From assembly GCA_002221725.1 (NCBI GenBank), contig NJFT01000068.1:1-64000 (forward strand): 64,000 nt of DNA. The letters are read 5' to 3'. Below, piece after piece: positions 1 to 10,492 of the stretch. The first letter of the stretch is position 1. The number at the start of each line of letters is the position of its first letter. The notes under the pieces are model-generated. The model saw only the letters and a program-made list of their open reading frames with translations. It was not told where the DNA came from and ran no database searches. Source of the DNA: Scedosporium boydii (Eukaryota; Ascomycota; Sordariomycetes; Microascales; Microascaceae). A program made the position numbers and the translations under genes.

Positions 1-1198
1 CCGTGTTTGGCTAGCGATGCTTTGCTCGTCTCGTACAATCCGATCCGAGGGGAGTTGGACGGGAAACCGTCGCTAATAACGAATCCATGAGGCATGACGC
101 TGGGCAGCAAGGCTGCGACACAGCCCCTAGAGACAGGCACACTGTGCTACACTCAAATATCGTACTGTAGCTCTCGTATGGCGGGGCACCGCGCTACGCC
201 ACAGACAGAGAGACCCGGCGTCAGAGCGGGACGACCCAAACAAAAAAGACCCGCCAACACGCGCTGCAGTGGAGCTTGGGAGATAGCTATGCCGAGAGGC
301 TTTTCGCAACCAGATGGCACATCTTCTTATGTCGACTTTAATGAACTTCTGAATATAGAACAGAATAGATAACAATAATATCGCTTTCCCTATACTAAGC
401 CTATATTCCTAACATTACTCTCGTAGAGTATTACGCGAGGCGACACTACCAATCCCGTCGGCCGAATTTACCCCCGACGATTCGCAGCCCCGCAAAAAGA
501 AGAAAAGAATAAGTTGACGGTGTGGGAAGAAGGCGAAGATCACGCCGCCATTTGTTCCAGGCGATTATCGCTCGGTACCAGTAGCCGAAAGCGACACGAG
601 CTGGGAAGCTCCAATGTCTCTTTCCGTGTGACCCCCTTGTGGATCCAACAGGAACAGCGGAAGCTCAGCTCTCCGTGAGGCTGGTTTGGACCCTCAATCA
701 CCTATTGATGTTACTCTCTAACGTACATAGGTAAAGTATAATGTGCTGAACGGGAGAAAGACTTCGAGCTCTCGGAAAGCGATAACCAACCCCTAGCCGC
801 TCGACTCCAGGGCAGCAGGAGTCTTCTTTGCCCTCCACACTGGGGTAAAACATCAGAGCACGTGACGAGATTTGGAGCAAGGTTCATCAAAGTTCTAAAA
901 CCTTTTCAAACACGCGAATCGTGGATCATCTACCAAGTACAACATTGAGGTATGTAGTTGCCTTGTATTATGTCATCTACGAGGTGCACACGGTCTCTCT
1001 GGGCGCGCATTAAAGGGTGTGGTCCTGTCTGGCTTGTCCGCTCTACGTCGGACAGTACGGTCGGCTGCTGGTTGGAGGGGTGTCAGGAAAGGAGCGCTAC
1101 GTGGAGTGGAAGAGAATTTGCATGTATGAAGACGAGATTGAAGACAAGTAGTTAGAGATGTTCTCTCTGAAGCAAGCTAGTGGAGGGTTGGGTTACGT
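1..1198. other. Leading stretch without a recognised gene
   Basis: No convincing gene is visible. The short open frames present overlap each other on both strands, have no recognisable motif and no coherent splice partners. The DNA has ordinary base composition, unlike the far right end of the window. Confidence 0.5.
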
Positions 1199-1963
1199 TT
1201 ATGAGTGAACGACCTGTGATTCTAAATAGTGTAGGAATTTGTACAAGGGGCTCCTTTTGTCCATACAATCCTCATCGCACCGGTCGCTTTCAGCATGTTG
1301 CAGAAGATCCCCCATGGAGTAGAACGGAGCCTCGCACGTCGGGCAGCTGAAGTTATAGTCTGGCTCCTCGCAGGTGTATTTTCTAGACTGATAGCAGTCG
1401 AAGGCAACGTCGGTAACATAGTCGAGATCAGCCTCAGACTCGCAAGCTCCAGTCTCGAGATGAAGTACCATCGCAGACGTTGAGGAGAATCGCATTTCGC
1501 ATCCAAAGCACTGTGTGGACCTTGGTGCATGGGTCTTAAGATGCTAAAATGAGTTAGTCTCCTATTAGCCTAGGCGTGGAGGGGAACAAACATTCTTCAA
1601 ATTAGACAGAGACTTGAAGCGGGACTGACAGACTCGGCACATATTGTGCTTAGAGACGTAGTGCTGGACCACCTCCTCCACGCTGCTGAATGGGCGATTG
1701 CAAGGGATGCAACTGTTATGGCATTTCATTGCATGCTCTTCCAGCTCATCTCCAGTATCGAAATCCAGCTCGCCAGGGCAGGCCACGCAAACATGATGGT
1801 TCGGGGAGTCGACGATATGCTGTCGCTTGGCTGTTCGGGAGGGGAAACGCTCAAGGCACCGCGAACAATCGTTAGTATGCCGGCTTGAGCTCTGGAAATG
1901 CCGCTGTAGCGCTTCTCGGCTGCGGAAGCCTCTGTCACAGGTTCCACATCCCATGTCGGACAC
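1199..1963 (-). CDS. C2H2-type zinc-finger protein, 2 exons, 238 aa
   Basis: Two exons: 1963-1592 and 1543-1199. The 48-nt intron (1591-1544) has GTTTGT donor, CTAAC branch and TTTTAG acceptor. Joining them creates a classical finger across the junction, CRVCQSRFKSLSNLKN followed by HLKTH (C-x2-C-x12-H-x3-H), strong support for the intron. Other Cys/His pairs include CGTCDRGFRSREALQRH, CSRCLERF, CIPCNRPF and CPTCEAPF, so the protein is almost entirely finger-like modules. Such proteins bind nucleic acid or act as protein-interaction scaffolds; the target here is unknown. The start is the first ATG in a Cys-rich frame; an extra 5' exon cannot be excluded. A decayed relative lies at about 22.2-22.5 kb and a second C2H2 gene at 29.85 kb. 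Confidence 0.75.
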
Positions 1964-2039
1964 TAATGTATGATCCGGGCGGGAAGCTACGCTAGATCGT
2001 GTGGTTCTGAGGGGGCCGCGCGAAAGCTAAAATGAGGGG

Positions 2040-3175
2040 CCGCTCCTGACAGTCAAGCTTCGATGATGCCTGATTATGCCTGGCCAGTAGGTCAGTGAAT
2101 AGATTCACAATATGCAATTTCATTCTTATATAGCGGTTGTTCATTTAATAAGTTGCCACAGAGATATGAAAATGCCTCCTAATCATTACGTGAAGCATGA
2201 CTCCCAGCGTAAAGGCCTTGTTTTGGGACTCTTTGTTCACTTTTTCCCACCAGTGGCTATTTTCCACCAGGCTCGTTCTCTCCCACCACCAGTGGCTCCC
2301 ACCATTCCCACCAATGGCTCGCATCTCTTCCCACCAGTTGCTCGCTCCCTCCTCACCTGAGATCTACACAATAATTTGGGTCCTGATTTTTCAGGCAAAC
2401 TGTATTTGCGGGGACGTCATTCTAATTTTGCACAATCCGAACGCATGCGGTCATTAGAATCGAGGATAATGGACGGAATGTATTTTGCGAGCCTCTGCCT
2501 TGGTAACGATTAGAACTGGAAGTCCAGCGGGGACGGTGAGCTCTGTCCGATAATATGAATATCCCCAGGCCCCGAAGCAGGCTGCTGCCTGTTGCTACCC
2601 CCCTTCCCACCTGGGGGTGTAGGTCCCTTGAAGGGGGAAAGGAAATACAGCCAAGGACCTTGTTTTGGGACTGTTCTAGGGCCTAGAAAAGTTCCCTCCA
2701 CTGTTCTGGACCCAGAAAAATCCCCACCGGCGATTATTCGCACGCATCGAAATTTCTCCACCTGAGAAATTTCCCTGACGATGATTATTCGAGGACTGAG
2801 AGTATTCTTTATTGAGGACATTTCGATAGCGAGGTCTACTCAACGATGTCGAAATTTCTCCCTTGACGATTGTTCGAGGACCTAGAATATTCCCTATTAT
2901 GGACATTTCGATAGCGAGGTCTACTCTACCATATCGAAATTTCTCCACTTGAGAAATATCTCTGACGACGATTGTTCGGGAACATGGAATATTCCTTATT
3001 ACCGAGAAGTCAAAACTTAAGGCAAAGGTCGTAGAGAATATCTGTAGCGTCTACTCCCTCGCCCACGACAGTTTGCACCAGCTTTCAGTATATTTTGAGC
3101 CTGCATTTACCGCTTAGAGCAGCGATCCATATCGCTTGCCTAACATGCGACTTCTCTGTGTAAATCAAATCACAT
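2040..3175. repeat. Gene-free region with two imperfect tandem repeat blocks
   Basis: Block 1 (about 2245-2350) repeats a short unit of the form CCCACCANTGGCT. Block 2 (about 2730-3000) has an imperfect unit of 85 bp, lengthening to 102 bp in the last copy; for example TTTCGATAGCGAGG occurs at 2821 and 2906, and ATTATTCG/ATTGTTCG recurs at 2784, 2869 and 2971. Short open frames across block 2 encode only the repeat and are not believed to be genes. A phrase around 2212-2231 (AAGGCCTTGTTTTGGGACTC) recurs in near-complement form around 15000. Confidence 0.7.
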
Positions 3176-5625
3176 TCATAACTCTCCCCGGAGAATATTT
3201 CTCATGCGGGAGTAAAGCTTCTCGTCTTCTCGTTCCCACGGCTTATCCTTAGGGAACACAATCTTCCGAAGCCTATTCAATAGTGGGATAAGGGGATCGT
3301 AATAGGGTGTGAAGTTATCAGTGATTGTCTTCATGAAGATTGCTTCCTTTGCCACAGTGCCCAGTTTCAATTTTGCCAACTCTTCCAGGTTTACATAGTT
3401 CCACTTGTCAAATTCTAGGACGACTCTACTTCTGTCTGGGCCGTCGTTATGGATGCATATCCAGAATAAGACCCAGAAGAATGACTCGAGATCGTGCATG
3501 AAGGAATGCTGCTCGCCCAGAAGCGCTCCGATTGCCATGAAAGCCCTCGTGCCAGTCTTTCCCCGTGCCCCCGAAGCGAATTCTCGTTGCTCTTTGATAG
3601 CAAGGTCAAGGTCAATCAAGAACGAAGGCCAAGAGGAGTTGTCGTCGTCCTCGTTGATCATGAGATTGTTGATCGAGATGTCTCTATGGAGGAAGCCAGC
3701 CTTGTGTAAAGATTCGTGTCCTTCAATGCAGCCCTCCAGCGCCGCAAGTAGGGCCGATGGGGAACTTGCCTTAGAGATGGGCGTTCCGTAGTCACGAAGA
3801 ATGACACGTCGATGTACCCGATTTGGCAGATCATTACTGCCAGCCTTCGTTGGAGATGCCGAACAGGATCGCTTGCCGGGCGGCAGAGGGGCACCAGTTT
3901 GGCTAGATGACCGCTTCACACCAGTAGCGCTGCTCCACCGACCTTTTCGCGGAGCACCAACCGCACTCGTGCTCGCCGAAAGAGCTGATCGTTCTGGCCG
4001 ATAATTTCTCGCCTCCATAATATTCAGCCCTCCTCGGACATTACTTCGAATATCGTCAACTGCGTCACGAACAAACACAGTCTCGTGGTGGTAGTATCGG
4101 GCCACGTTGATCACACCTTTATCAGTCGCCTCTTTTAATAGCCCTCCTTCTTCTTCACGCTCCATGTACTGCCAGGAGTCTTTGATCACAAATGGCGTCC
4201 GCGGATCGTCTTCGCGATGGGCTTTCCAGCATGTGGTTGCCCGGCCGGCAATGCAAGGCGCGCGTTTCATTAACTTGTCAATGACGAGACGCTCTGTCTG
4301 GCCATTCCGTTTAATTGTAATAAACCGCCTTCCGTCTTTCGTGAAAATTGTAGGGTCGAAACCAAGTTGTTCTTCACTCATCCAAAGAAACCCGAGGATC
4401 GTAGACACAAATTGTAGTCCATCTTCGTTGATGTCGAACTGTTCGGATGCTATCCCTCCAAGCCGGTCGAACCCCCATATCCTCATGAGAGATCCGCAGA
4501 TAGTGAAGCCCAAGACGAACCGACGCGTGTCTTGAGCAGCTAGCACTTCCCTCGCGTACCTCCCGAGATCAAGCCATGCCTTCGAGGCTATGTCGGCAGA
4601 TGGGTTGCTCTTGAGCTCTCCAGGTACGAGGATCTGCGACCAGTGGCATCGAGAATCTTTTCCAGCTTCGGGATCGCTCACGAAGCCGATGTCCATCTTG
4701 CGCTCTCCTGTGGATCCCTGGATCGGCTTGTTGGGCTGTGCCAGTGGCCTTCGAAAGTGTGTCGGGGTCGACTTGTACTCTTCTGCGAATGCTGCTAGCT
4801 TCTCGTTCAAGTCTGCAAACCAACTCAACACGTCATCCTGATCTGCATCTTCCGGCCATCCGCTCCACCCCTCATTGAAAAGGGGACTACTGCCTTCCAT
4901 GCACTTCTTGAAGACGGCCTCGGACGCTGCCTCAAGACCTACCACGCCTCCAAAATATGTTTCGCGGAAATGAAGAAGGCCAACATAGAGAGGACCAAGC
5001 TCCAACTTAAGGACTCTGTCCACATCTCGGCGGTATTCGGAGGAGTTCGCGAAGCTGCTCGTGTTGTGAAGCCATGGTGTCTGTTGGAGGGAGGAGGCTA
5101 TAGGTCGGGGAGGCGGGGTGGATTCGGTGATGGCCTTATTTACTTGATTCCAGATAAGTCTATCATCTAGATCACTAGCGAGCGCTGATTTCAGGAGGGG
5201 CTTGATGCGGTCGAAGTCGAAGTCGTCGGAAGTGATCGCTATGTTGAGCCTTGATAGTTCGCTGAAAAGGGCTCTTCCGCTGTCGGAACGGAGCAGGCGA
5301 GCAGCTGGAAGAATCTGTAGCGTCGAAACAAGGACAAGTGCGAGGTTTTGGAGGTCTGCACGATAGTCAGTGGCCGACCGGATGGACTGGGACTGTCCTT
5401 CTTACTTTCTCGGCTAAGCTGCTCGAGCGCGTCCGAGGAACAGGCGATCCTCGCGCCTTTGCAGATAGAATTGACCGATGCGCGAAAGGCATCGAGACCT
5501 TTCCCGATAGGGTTTTCCTGGATGATTTTAGATGACTGTTCATCTACCATAGTGGACGGTATGCTCTGAAGATAGGGAGCATGGGCGAGATGCGAACGAC
5601 GCAGAGGTGTCGCGTTTCGTGGCAT
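3176..5625 (-). CDS. FunK1-type fungal protein kinase, 2 exons, 799 aa
   Basis: Exon 1 is 5625-5406 and exon 2 is 5355-3176; the 50-nt intron (5405-5356) has GTAAGA donor, CTGAC branch and TGCAG acceptor, and the junction keeps frame. The long 3' frame has no internal ATG at its left edge and is clearly continued by this upstream exon. FunK1 hallmarks: a long N-terminal region with VPGELKSN and FTICGSLMRIWGFDR, then a split kinase core with the catalytic-loop sequence FLHRDISINN near residues 629-638 (HRD present), LIDLDLA in place of DFG near 654-660, and GTRAFMAIGALL followed by HDLESFFWVLFWI. This family of fungal kinases is highly expanded; substrates are generally unknown. All core residues seen look intact, so it may be active. 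A small pairwise-unrelated kinase fragment lies at 43.7 kb. Confidence 0.88.
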
Positions 5626-5719
5626 TTTTCTGTAGCGCCCGAGATATCCAGTCGTGATTAGTCAGCCCACAACTAGAACGCTAAAAATGATCTTGGACCG
5701 GAAAATTGTTAAAAGCCAT

Positions 5720-6080
5720 CCCATTTGACTTTCACTGATGGAGGAGAAGGGATCGGTGTGGCTCCCTACGTAGAGCGAAGAGTTCCGTAATTTCAGCACG
5801 GATGAACTCCAGGGTATGTTCCTTAAGCTCAGGTGTCGACTCGTCCTGTGTATTTCTTGAACACCTGCCATGTGTGTCTCACGTACACTCGGACAGCACT
5901 CTCAGCTTTAATTCTCGAGCCAGGTCGACGAAGCAAGTATCGGATGTAGCCCTCGATTACACCTCTAGTGTCGTACGAGAGTGATTTGACATTTGCTCTC
6001 CAGAAAAATTGAAAGATTGTATAGAAAGCCAAGGTTGGTATTCGAGATATTACACAAGCAAGTGCTATAGAATACCCCAT
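5720..6080 (-). pseudogene. Relic resembling DUF3435/FluG-type tyrosine recombinase
   Basis: The frame from 6080 to 5829 contains GVIEGYIRYLLRRPGSRIK followed by a VRVYVRHTWQVFKKYTGR stretch, which resembles the N-terminal SAM-like/core-binding segment of fungal DUF3435 (FluG-domain) proteins, the family that includes crypton and Starship recombinases. The frame stops at 5829, and the similarity seems to continue after a 1-nt shift (PELKEHTLEFIRAEIT) until another stop near 5730. No splice pair repairs the shift. The catalytic C-terminal part is absent. Assignment rests on remembered family style, so it is tentative. Confidence 0.4.
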
Positions 6081-6262
6081 GTTCTAACGATCTCGGCGCC
6101 TCTAGCTGCGGTAGGTGAAGGTCTCGGTGTCGCTCGCACCTCCCACCAATCACTCGCACCCACCTTTCCACTAGTAACAATTGCCATACTCAGTAGATCT
6201 CTCCAGATACCGCTGCCACAAACTGACAGGTATCAATTGGCGTGCTAGCCGCCGCCATCGCT

Positions 6263-7025
6263 TTAGACATTATCATCATGCAAAAGCAATTGTGGCCAAG
6301 TTCGCGTGTTGACGACGTGATTCCACCAGGAGATAGTATCATCCCCAATCGCAGAGTGACGTTCCTCAATGTCATCAAGAGCCACGCCATCCACAATCAA
6401 GGCCCGCGCGACCTGAAGACAAATGAGACCTCCGCTCCATTCATCAGTCTGACGGGACGTGGGAGCTGGCATATTAATCGAGCGTCGACTTGGTCGGAAG
6501 TCCGTCTCCTTGAGGACTCGGTAGAGGTTATTTGCAGCCTGACTCCTTCTAGCCTGCTCGTTGTAGTCTGTGACTATAGAGCAGACCTGCCTATCTTCTG
6601 GGTATACATCAGTTGGTTCCTAACCACTACCAGGCTCGTATCGGCTGTCGAAGATGTATAGACGCTCTGTTTGCTTGTCATAGACAGTCAGGGTCCAGTG
6701 CCTGATAGCCGGAAACTCGTTGAAGGCCATGACATATCGTTCGCAGTGAAAGGTGCTGTTCACGGCGTTGATAGAGTTCGTTGTATCTTCGATCATTCCA
6801 GCCCGGAAGATCAGGAAGTTGGTGGCCGGACTGATGTTATTCAAAGCTTCGATGCATTTGTCGATTTGTTTTGGTGTCAGGGGCTCTTTGGGATCGATAA
6901 AGGGCGTAAGGTAGCGCAAAGTGCCACTAAGAGCACCGCTGTCAGCAGACCTAATCAATTTCCCTTCGCCAGCACAATGTGTGGAGGATGGGCTGCGGAA
7001 GAATGCGGAACAGGACTTACGCCAT
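6263..7025 (-). CDS. Ulp1-like (C48) cysteine protease fold with catalytic Cys replaced, 3 exons, 211 aa
   Basis: Exons: 7025-7021 (only ATGGC), 6950-6631, 6573-6263. Introns of 70 nt (GTAAGT...TTAG) and 57 nt (GTAGTG...TATAG) keep frame. The product shows the SUMO-protease core order: HWTLTVYD (His86), YIFDSR (Asp103) and QTDEWSGGL (Gln150). In active Ulp1-type enzymes the last motif is Q-x5-C-G; here the Cys position (156) is Gly. The family cleaves SUMO or ubiquitin-like modifiers through a His-Asp-Cys triad, so this copy is predicted inactive, either a pseudo-protease or a decaying gene. The 5-nt first coding exon is unusual but the donor is consensus and the resulting start (MASADSG) is clean. 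It sits next to a decayed BTB gene. Confidence 0.6.
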
Positions 7026-7304
7026 GGCTGGTAAACAGGTACTGTCTTATAGTGTGTGGAGTAGTAAATAAGTGTAGGTAGAGGTTTGGATCTTGAGTGA
7101 GAGTCTGCTTAGGTGACGAGGAGAAATATGAACTGGTAGAGGACTTAATAGGGCACGTGGGCCTCGGGTTTACATCTCGTGTAGTACCTTCCCTAGGTTT
7201 CTACAAGATGATCTGCTATTACTAAACCCTCCAATAGACGCCTCAAAGGATGGATTAGAATCGAGATCCAAAAGCCGTGTGTTCAAGAACTTTCCGCACT
7301 AGAG

Positions 7305-7700
7305 CTACAGCAAAGTCACCGCCCTCGTGGATGAGCTCCTGAAACGGTTCTTCCATAATCCTGCAAATTTTTTATGCTCAACGTCTAGGACAACCTCCCT
7401 CAGTTCTCGATCGTGTGTCGATTCAGATACGTCTCGAATGCAGTCGACAAAGACCTCGCTGACCCAGAGCTTCTGGACTTTCGCTTTAAACCTCTCCAAA
7501 GCGTACTCCTTAAGCCCTTCCACGACAAGTAATCCGCCAAGACGTAAACGCGGACGTCCTTTGCTAGTTCATCGTCGTCTATGGAGGATTAGCTTATGAC
7601 TGGAAGTAACCGGAAAGTACTGACCTGGCGCCTCTGAGACCTCGTGGGTGTCATCGTCTGAATAAATACTCTCTAGACATTGTTGCAAGGTAGTCAAGTC
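7305..7700 (-). pseudogene. Frameshifted BTB/POZ-domain gene remnant
   Basis: Pieces of a typical fungal BTB protein lie in different frames: CLESIYSDDDTHEVSEA (about 7690-7640), then VRVYVLAD (about 7560-7535) in another frame, then VEGLKEYALERFKAKVQ and LWVSEVFVDCIRDV (7523-7420) in a third. The order and spacing match the second half of the BTB fold and the helices that follow it. At least two frame changes have no usable splice signals. The N-terminal half is missing because the sequence upstream is replaced by the repeated 5' module of the HET gene. Intact BTB proteins act as oligomerising adaptors, often for Cul3 ligases. Confidence 0.65.
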
Positions 7701-8000
7701 TAACGCTGACGAGGAGATGAGGATTCGCGTATGTCCGTGTGGTCGGCGTACCTGCGACACAGTCCGATGTGAAGTGCATTATTACCACGTGGTCCCGGGC
7801 GAGGTCATGCAAGCCACCGCCACCAGGCTTTTTATTTTCACTTTCCTACCCAACCGCCACAGGTGGTTTTCCACCTTTCGCGGTGGGTCATTGTCAGTCA
7901 GCCGGCACCGTCCCACGACGATAACAAACAACTCCGGAATCCTCCTATTACGACAGATCCGAAATGCGCTTCCGCCAGCCGCACCACCCAGCTCCGTCGA
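7683..8000 (+). promoter_or_regulatory. Duplicated 5' module, copy 1 (upstream of HET gene)
   Basis: About 320 bp here align almost continuously with 15094-15415, which is the promoter, leader and first codons of the 924-aa gene. Shared landmarks are GACGAGGAGATGAGGATTCG, GTGCATTATT(A/G)CCACGTGGT, the palindrome at 7861-7876, ACGATAACAAACAACTCC, and CTTCCGCCAGCC. In copy 1 one T is missing right after the old ATG (ATGCGC instead of ATGTCGC), which throws the old start out of its original frame. The HET gene therefore seems to have acquired this module from a relative of the 924-aa gene. Confidence 0.8.
7861..7890 (+). promoter_or_regulatory. Palindromic element AGGTGG-N4-CCACCT, copy 1
   Basis: AGGTGGTTTTCCACCT is a 6-bp perfect inverted repeat, followed by TTCGCGGTGGGTCA. 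The same 30-bp composite is found at 15269, 36807 (reverse) and 44562. It lies about 125 bp upstream of the likely HET start codon. Confidence 0.7.
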
Positions 8001-8014
8001 CATCTAGCGCCGCG

Positions 8015-10081
8015 ATGCCAGATAACGACGATAAGCAGGCCCGGATGGCCCACATTGCCCAGCATTACCGCAAGCCGATCATCCCGCTTCTCCTCGACAT
8101 CCAGAAGAGCCAAGTGCCTCAAAGAAAATATCTAGGCTTCCTCGAACGCCTGGAGTGTCTATCCCTCGACGAATATGCCGAAGAAGAACGAATTTGGCCT
8201 CGTTGCCACATCAAACCGAGGTACCCAGTACGGGGTATTCTTCTCCGGAGTTGGATCAATGCGCACGAGACAGGCGACTACGTTGCCTTGTCGTATACCT
8301 GGGAAGAGTCCGACCATGAAGATCCAACAAACTACAGCTATCTAGTCGAGACTAGGGATAAACGCCAGTTCTTTCCATCGCCTGTCAGAGACTCTATCTT
8401 CGACCGTATATTTGCCTACATGCGCAGCATTGAGGTGGAACAACTGTGGATTGATAGGCACTGCGTCAAGCAGAAGACTTGCAAGAAACGCATATGCAAC
8501 CACCCAAGATGCAATCAAAAGAAAGCCGACATACAAACGATGGACCTGGTTTACAAGCGCAGCAAGCACCCTGCTGCTATATTAGGGAGGCCAATCAAGT
8601 CGGATGAGGAAATGGCTCTCTTAGCTGACGTTCTCAAAGGCCGTCTCGTCCAGAAGACTCAAGAGAGGAATCGATTTCACCTTTCTACAGGTCTGGAAAA
8701 GGCATACAAAGCACTGGACCTACTGTGTCAAATGACGGACGACCTCTGGTGGACGAGAGCATGGACGTTTCAGGAGCGCTACCGTGCAGGGATAGACCTT
8801 ACGCTTCTTATCCCGCATCATGCTTCCTTAGAACGGCAAAAGAGATCATATAGTATCTTTCGCGATGTTCCAGGGGAGCTGTGTATCCGATCCGTGTGCT
8901 TCTGCAAGGAGGCCTCTAACCTCTGCTTAGCAGTTCCGCCTCCAGCTGCACAGCAGCCTAGGGTAAGGAAGCAGATTGACCATATCCTCTCCATAGCAGG
9001 AAAGTATACAGTGTTACTTAATACCTCGCGCCCAATGTGGCCATCTATCGTGGCCGATGTCCAAGCGAGGGACCTCAAAGATCCTTGGGACCGCCTCGCC
9101 ATCATTGCCAACTGCTGTCAATATCCGATACGGATGGATATCGAAAACCTTCAACTGTCATCACAAAGTCTCAGCTTGTCAGTCTTAGCGATGTGTCTCG
9201 TCAACGGGGAAATTTTCCATAATAGCCCTAGCCGGAAAACCACTCGTTCGTCGGCTGACATGACTGTAGCTGCATACTTGAAGGCCCAGGCTTTCGACGG
9301 ATTCTACGCTCCGAAAGACAGGCCTAGCCTGACTTTTAACAAAGGATGTCGGTTCATTGAAGTGGAGCTAACCCGGACTGGCATCAAGACGAAGGGGCAT
9401 CTGTGGAGACTACGTAGAATCATCTGCACGAGGAATTTCTCACGGCATCCGCCATTGGTCGAAAGACGGAATGGTCGCCTTACCTTAGACCAGCAGAAAC
9501 AACTCATCCGGCTTTCAATGGAACTGTACTCGCTTGGAGAATCCACTCTTGCTCGTCAGATTGAGAAGTATCTGGGCCGCGATACTGCTCGCACCGGCGA
9601 TCAATGCCGAGAATGGACTTTTCCCCGGCGGTATATGCATCAAATGGCTGTGGAACTGGCTGCGGCAATAGCGGAAGGCAAACCGCTACGACTGGGGCAG
9701 TTGTGGGATCCTTGTGAGCCGGATATGCCGTGCACGGGTATCTTCATCTGGGATACCAATTCCTCTCGGGGCAGACTCGGGAAAGGAGTTCAATGCCAGG
9801 CTAGTGATGTTGAAGCACACATGCGGAGCCATAGAGTTTATCGAGAATTTGTCTTTACTACCTCGCGTCCTAGGACATCTGGAACCGACAAGTACGGCAC
9901 AAACGATCTAGATCATCACGTATCTCTTGAGGTCAAATGCCGGCTCCCAGAGGGATCATGCGTGGGCCTCCCTCTGTTGTACAACAAGCGTTGGATTCTT
10001 GGACTGTGCTTTTTTGGACGGCGTCCGAGAATCGATGTCATTTTCCCTTGGCCTGCTATGTTACGGGACTGTGGCCGGTGA
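8015..10081 (+). CDS. HET-domain (heterokaryon incompatibility) protein, 688 aa
   Basis: A single long frame. I start it at the ATG at 8015 (MPDNDDKQ) rather than the in-frame ATG at 7964, because 7964-8000 is frameshifted sequence borrowed from the 924-aa gene. The HET domain signature is clear in order: GDYVALSYTW (near residues 87-96), LWIDRHCVKQ, MDLVYKRSKHPAAILGRP and WWTRAWTFQERY. HET domains in Pezizomycotina trigger programmed cell death on non-self recognition. The second half has no recognised effector or repeat domain. A CNHPRCNQKK insertion after LWIDRHCVKQ is a Cys/His cluster not typical of the family. Any unseen intron would be small, as the frame is uninterrupted. Confidence 0.85.
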   Translation: MPDNDDKQARMAHIAQHYRKPIIPLLLDIQKSQVPQRKYLGFLERLECLSLDEYAEEERIWPRCHIKPRYPVRGILLRSWINAHETGDYVALSYTWEESDHEDPTNYSYLVETRDKRQFFPSPVRDSIFDRIFAYMRSIEVEQLWIDRHCVKQKTCKKRICNHPRCNQKKADIQTMDLVYKRSKHPAAILGRPIKSDEEMALLADVLKGRLVQKTQERNRFHLSTGLEKAYKALDLLCQMTDDLWWTRAWTFQERYRAGIDLTLLIPHHASLERQKRSYSIFRDVPGELCIRSVCFCKEASNLCLAVPPPAAQQPRVRKQIDHILSIAGKYTVLLNTSRPMWPSIVADVQARDLKDPWDRLAIIANCCQYPIRMDIENLQLSSQSLSLSVLAMCLVNGEIFHNSPSRKTTRSSADMTVAAYLKAQAFDGFYAPKDRPSLTFNKGCRFIEVELTRTGIKTKGHLWRLRRIICTRNFSRHPPLVERRNGRLTLDQQKQLIRLSMELYSLGESTLARQIEKYLGRDTARTGDQCREWTFPRRYMHQMAVELAAAIAEGKPLRLGQLWDPCEPDMPCTGIFIWDTNSSRGRLGKGVQCQASDVEAHMRSHRVYREFVFTTSRPRTSGTDKYGTNDLDHHVSLEVKCRLPEGSCVGLPLLYNKRWILGLCFFGRRPRIDVIFPWPAMLRDCGR

Positions 10082-10174
10082 ATGCGAACAGCCTTGAACA
10101 TCGTCATCCAAGCATTGGTGAGGTTCCTAAGTATTAGTTAGCCCTTTTGTTAGTCAGTATCTAGGCGTGGCGTT

Positions 10175-10492
10175 ATGATCGTGGTTGGTGCAAAGTGTAA
10201 CTTTATGGACTTGGACTGCCTTTTTTTGACGACGGGGTATATGGGCCGTAGCGGCTGGCGGGACTACGCCTGCCGGCCGCGGCTACACACAGCTTTCTGG
10301 GATGAGTTCTGGCTTGCCTCGGGGGTGACAAATGCCGTGCATCGGGAGAAAATTCACGCTATGGCCTTGTCCGCTGCCAAGATCGGTGCTATTTTGCGCT
10401 ATGCATTCCAGCGGAACGCTGACGGTTCACCTTCCGAGGTAGTGTTAGCGTCAGATAGAATGGCGAAATACCGGGTGTGGTTTATCGACTAG
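10175..10492 (+). CDS. Possible small hypothetical protein, 105 aa
   Basis: An ATG-started frame about 90 bp after the HET stop, with moderately coding-like composition (WRDYACRPRLHTAFWDEFW, ALSAAKIGAILRYAF). No motif is recognised, and no splice route to the HET gene is obvious. It may be a real small gene, a 3' remnant of another gene, or chance. Confidence 0.25.
   Translation: MIVVGAKCNFMDLDCLFLTTGYMGRSGWRDYACRPRLHTAFWDEFWLASGVTNAVHREKIHAMALSAAKIGAILRYAFQRNADGSPSEVVLASDRMAKYRVWFID

Noticed and set aside
7964..8014. Upstream ATG at 7964 as HET start
   Set aside because: 7964-8000 is derived from the start region of the 924-aa gene in a shifted frame; the ATG at 8015 begins the HET-specific sequence.
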